Of a stretch of 55,296 nucleotides of DNA, positions 55,163-55,296 are shown piece after piece; positions within the stretch are counted from its first letter, which is position 1; every line of letters begins with the position of its first letter. The stretch lies in the NCBI GenBank assembly GCA_021787565.1, contig JAJYLT010000024.1, forward strand, positions 1 to 55,296, in the 5' to 3' direction. The translations under genes and the position numbers were made by a program. The notes below the pieces were generated by a model that saw only the letters and a program-made list of their open reading frames with translations, did no database searches and was not told the DNA's origin. Source of the DNA: Acidobacteriota bacterium. GTDB lineage: Bacteria > Acidobacteriota > UBA4820 > DSQY01.

Positions 55163-55296
55163 GCGCGGGGGCGCGCTCCCAGAGGCGGGCCTCGGCCGGC
55201 CCTCCTCTGCGCCCGCCGCGCCGGTGCGCGGCGGGCTGCTCCTCCCTGCCCTCACGGTGGAGGTCCTTCGCCGCGGGGGAACCTTGCCGTTCCCCC
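55163..55296 (-). mobile_element. GC-rich hairpin repeat element, copy 4 (cut by window end)
   Basis: Follows an ATG-initiated frame (MARAAAS) that starts at 55143. It aligns along its whole length with copy 1: GCGCG hairpin, GCGCGCTCCCAGAGG, GGGCCTCGGCCGGCCC, the GCTGCTCCTCCCTGCCCTC core, and GGGGGAACCTTGCCGTTCCC at the far edge. The 55001-55162 stretch between guaA and this element has no gene. Confidence 0.75.

Overview
The window is chromosomal DNA from a high-GC (roughly two thirds G+C by eye) Gram-negative bacterium. A LolA-like carrier, an OmpA-family protein and multihaem c-type cytochromes point to an outer membrane and a respiratory periplasm. CarD, FtsEX, the two-gene pyruvate dehydrogenase, a DHH-CBS tRNA nucleotidyltransferase and the cytochrome/NrfC/NrfD cluster would fit Acidobacteriota or a delta-proteobacterial relative. 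That placement is inference; no 16S gene is present.

Layout. Bases 1-7900 are accessory and decayed: the 3' end of a group II intron (reverse transcriptase C-terminus plus domains V and VI), an OmpA-like lipoprotein-sized gene, a conspicuously low-GC gene joining a sigma-region-4-like HTH, several winged-helix units and an AlbA_2/Schlafen-like domain (2621-4711), two broken ORF6N genes, an 87-bp tandem repeat and a frameshifted TPR/retropepsin-like pseudogene. Bases 7965-11585 hold a coiled-coil protein and a SWIM-SNF2 helicase. Bases 11864-16287 hold pyruvate dehydrogenase E1 and E2 and a cupin. Bases 16387-20727 hold a large secreted beta-propeller/Ig-like protein and ftsX-ftsE. Bases 21213-25798 are a respiratory operon: a 13-haem NapC-like cytochrome, a tetrahaem cytochrome, a Tat-type four-cluster ferredoxin subunit and an NrfD quinol-interacting membrane protein. 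Then come eno-ftsB-comF (overlapping), an ALDH-tkt pair on the minus strand, and scpB-rluB-hisC (overlapping).

Bases 35000-41600 form a second unstable stretch. A DHH-CBS-nucleotidyltransferase gene and a phosphodiesterase gene are each accompanied by copies of a GC-rich hairpin repeat, and each copy sits between two direct copies of the end of the neighbouring gene. A third copy runs off the right edge of the window. The same stretch contains a 198-bp CTAG-ended palindromic element (MITE-like), an MFS transporter reduced to 55 codons, and an ABC ATPase fused by deletion to an ABC-2 permease. The repeat with host-gene duplications is the best candidate here for something undescribed.

The right part is housekeeping. 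A conserved minus-strand operon runs tRNA(CAU)-tilS-hpt-ftsH-folP; its consensus promoter lies just before the tRNA, and tilS has no start codon outside the tRNA. After it come rlmD-like methyltransferase, fmdB, folE, lolA-like, an unknown secreted protein, carD (apparently leaderless), pstS without pstCAB, and a long-form guaA. Several promoters and one clear terminator can be read directly.
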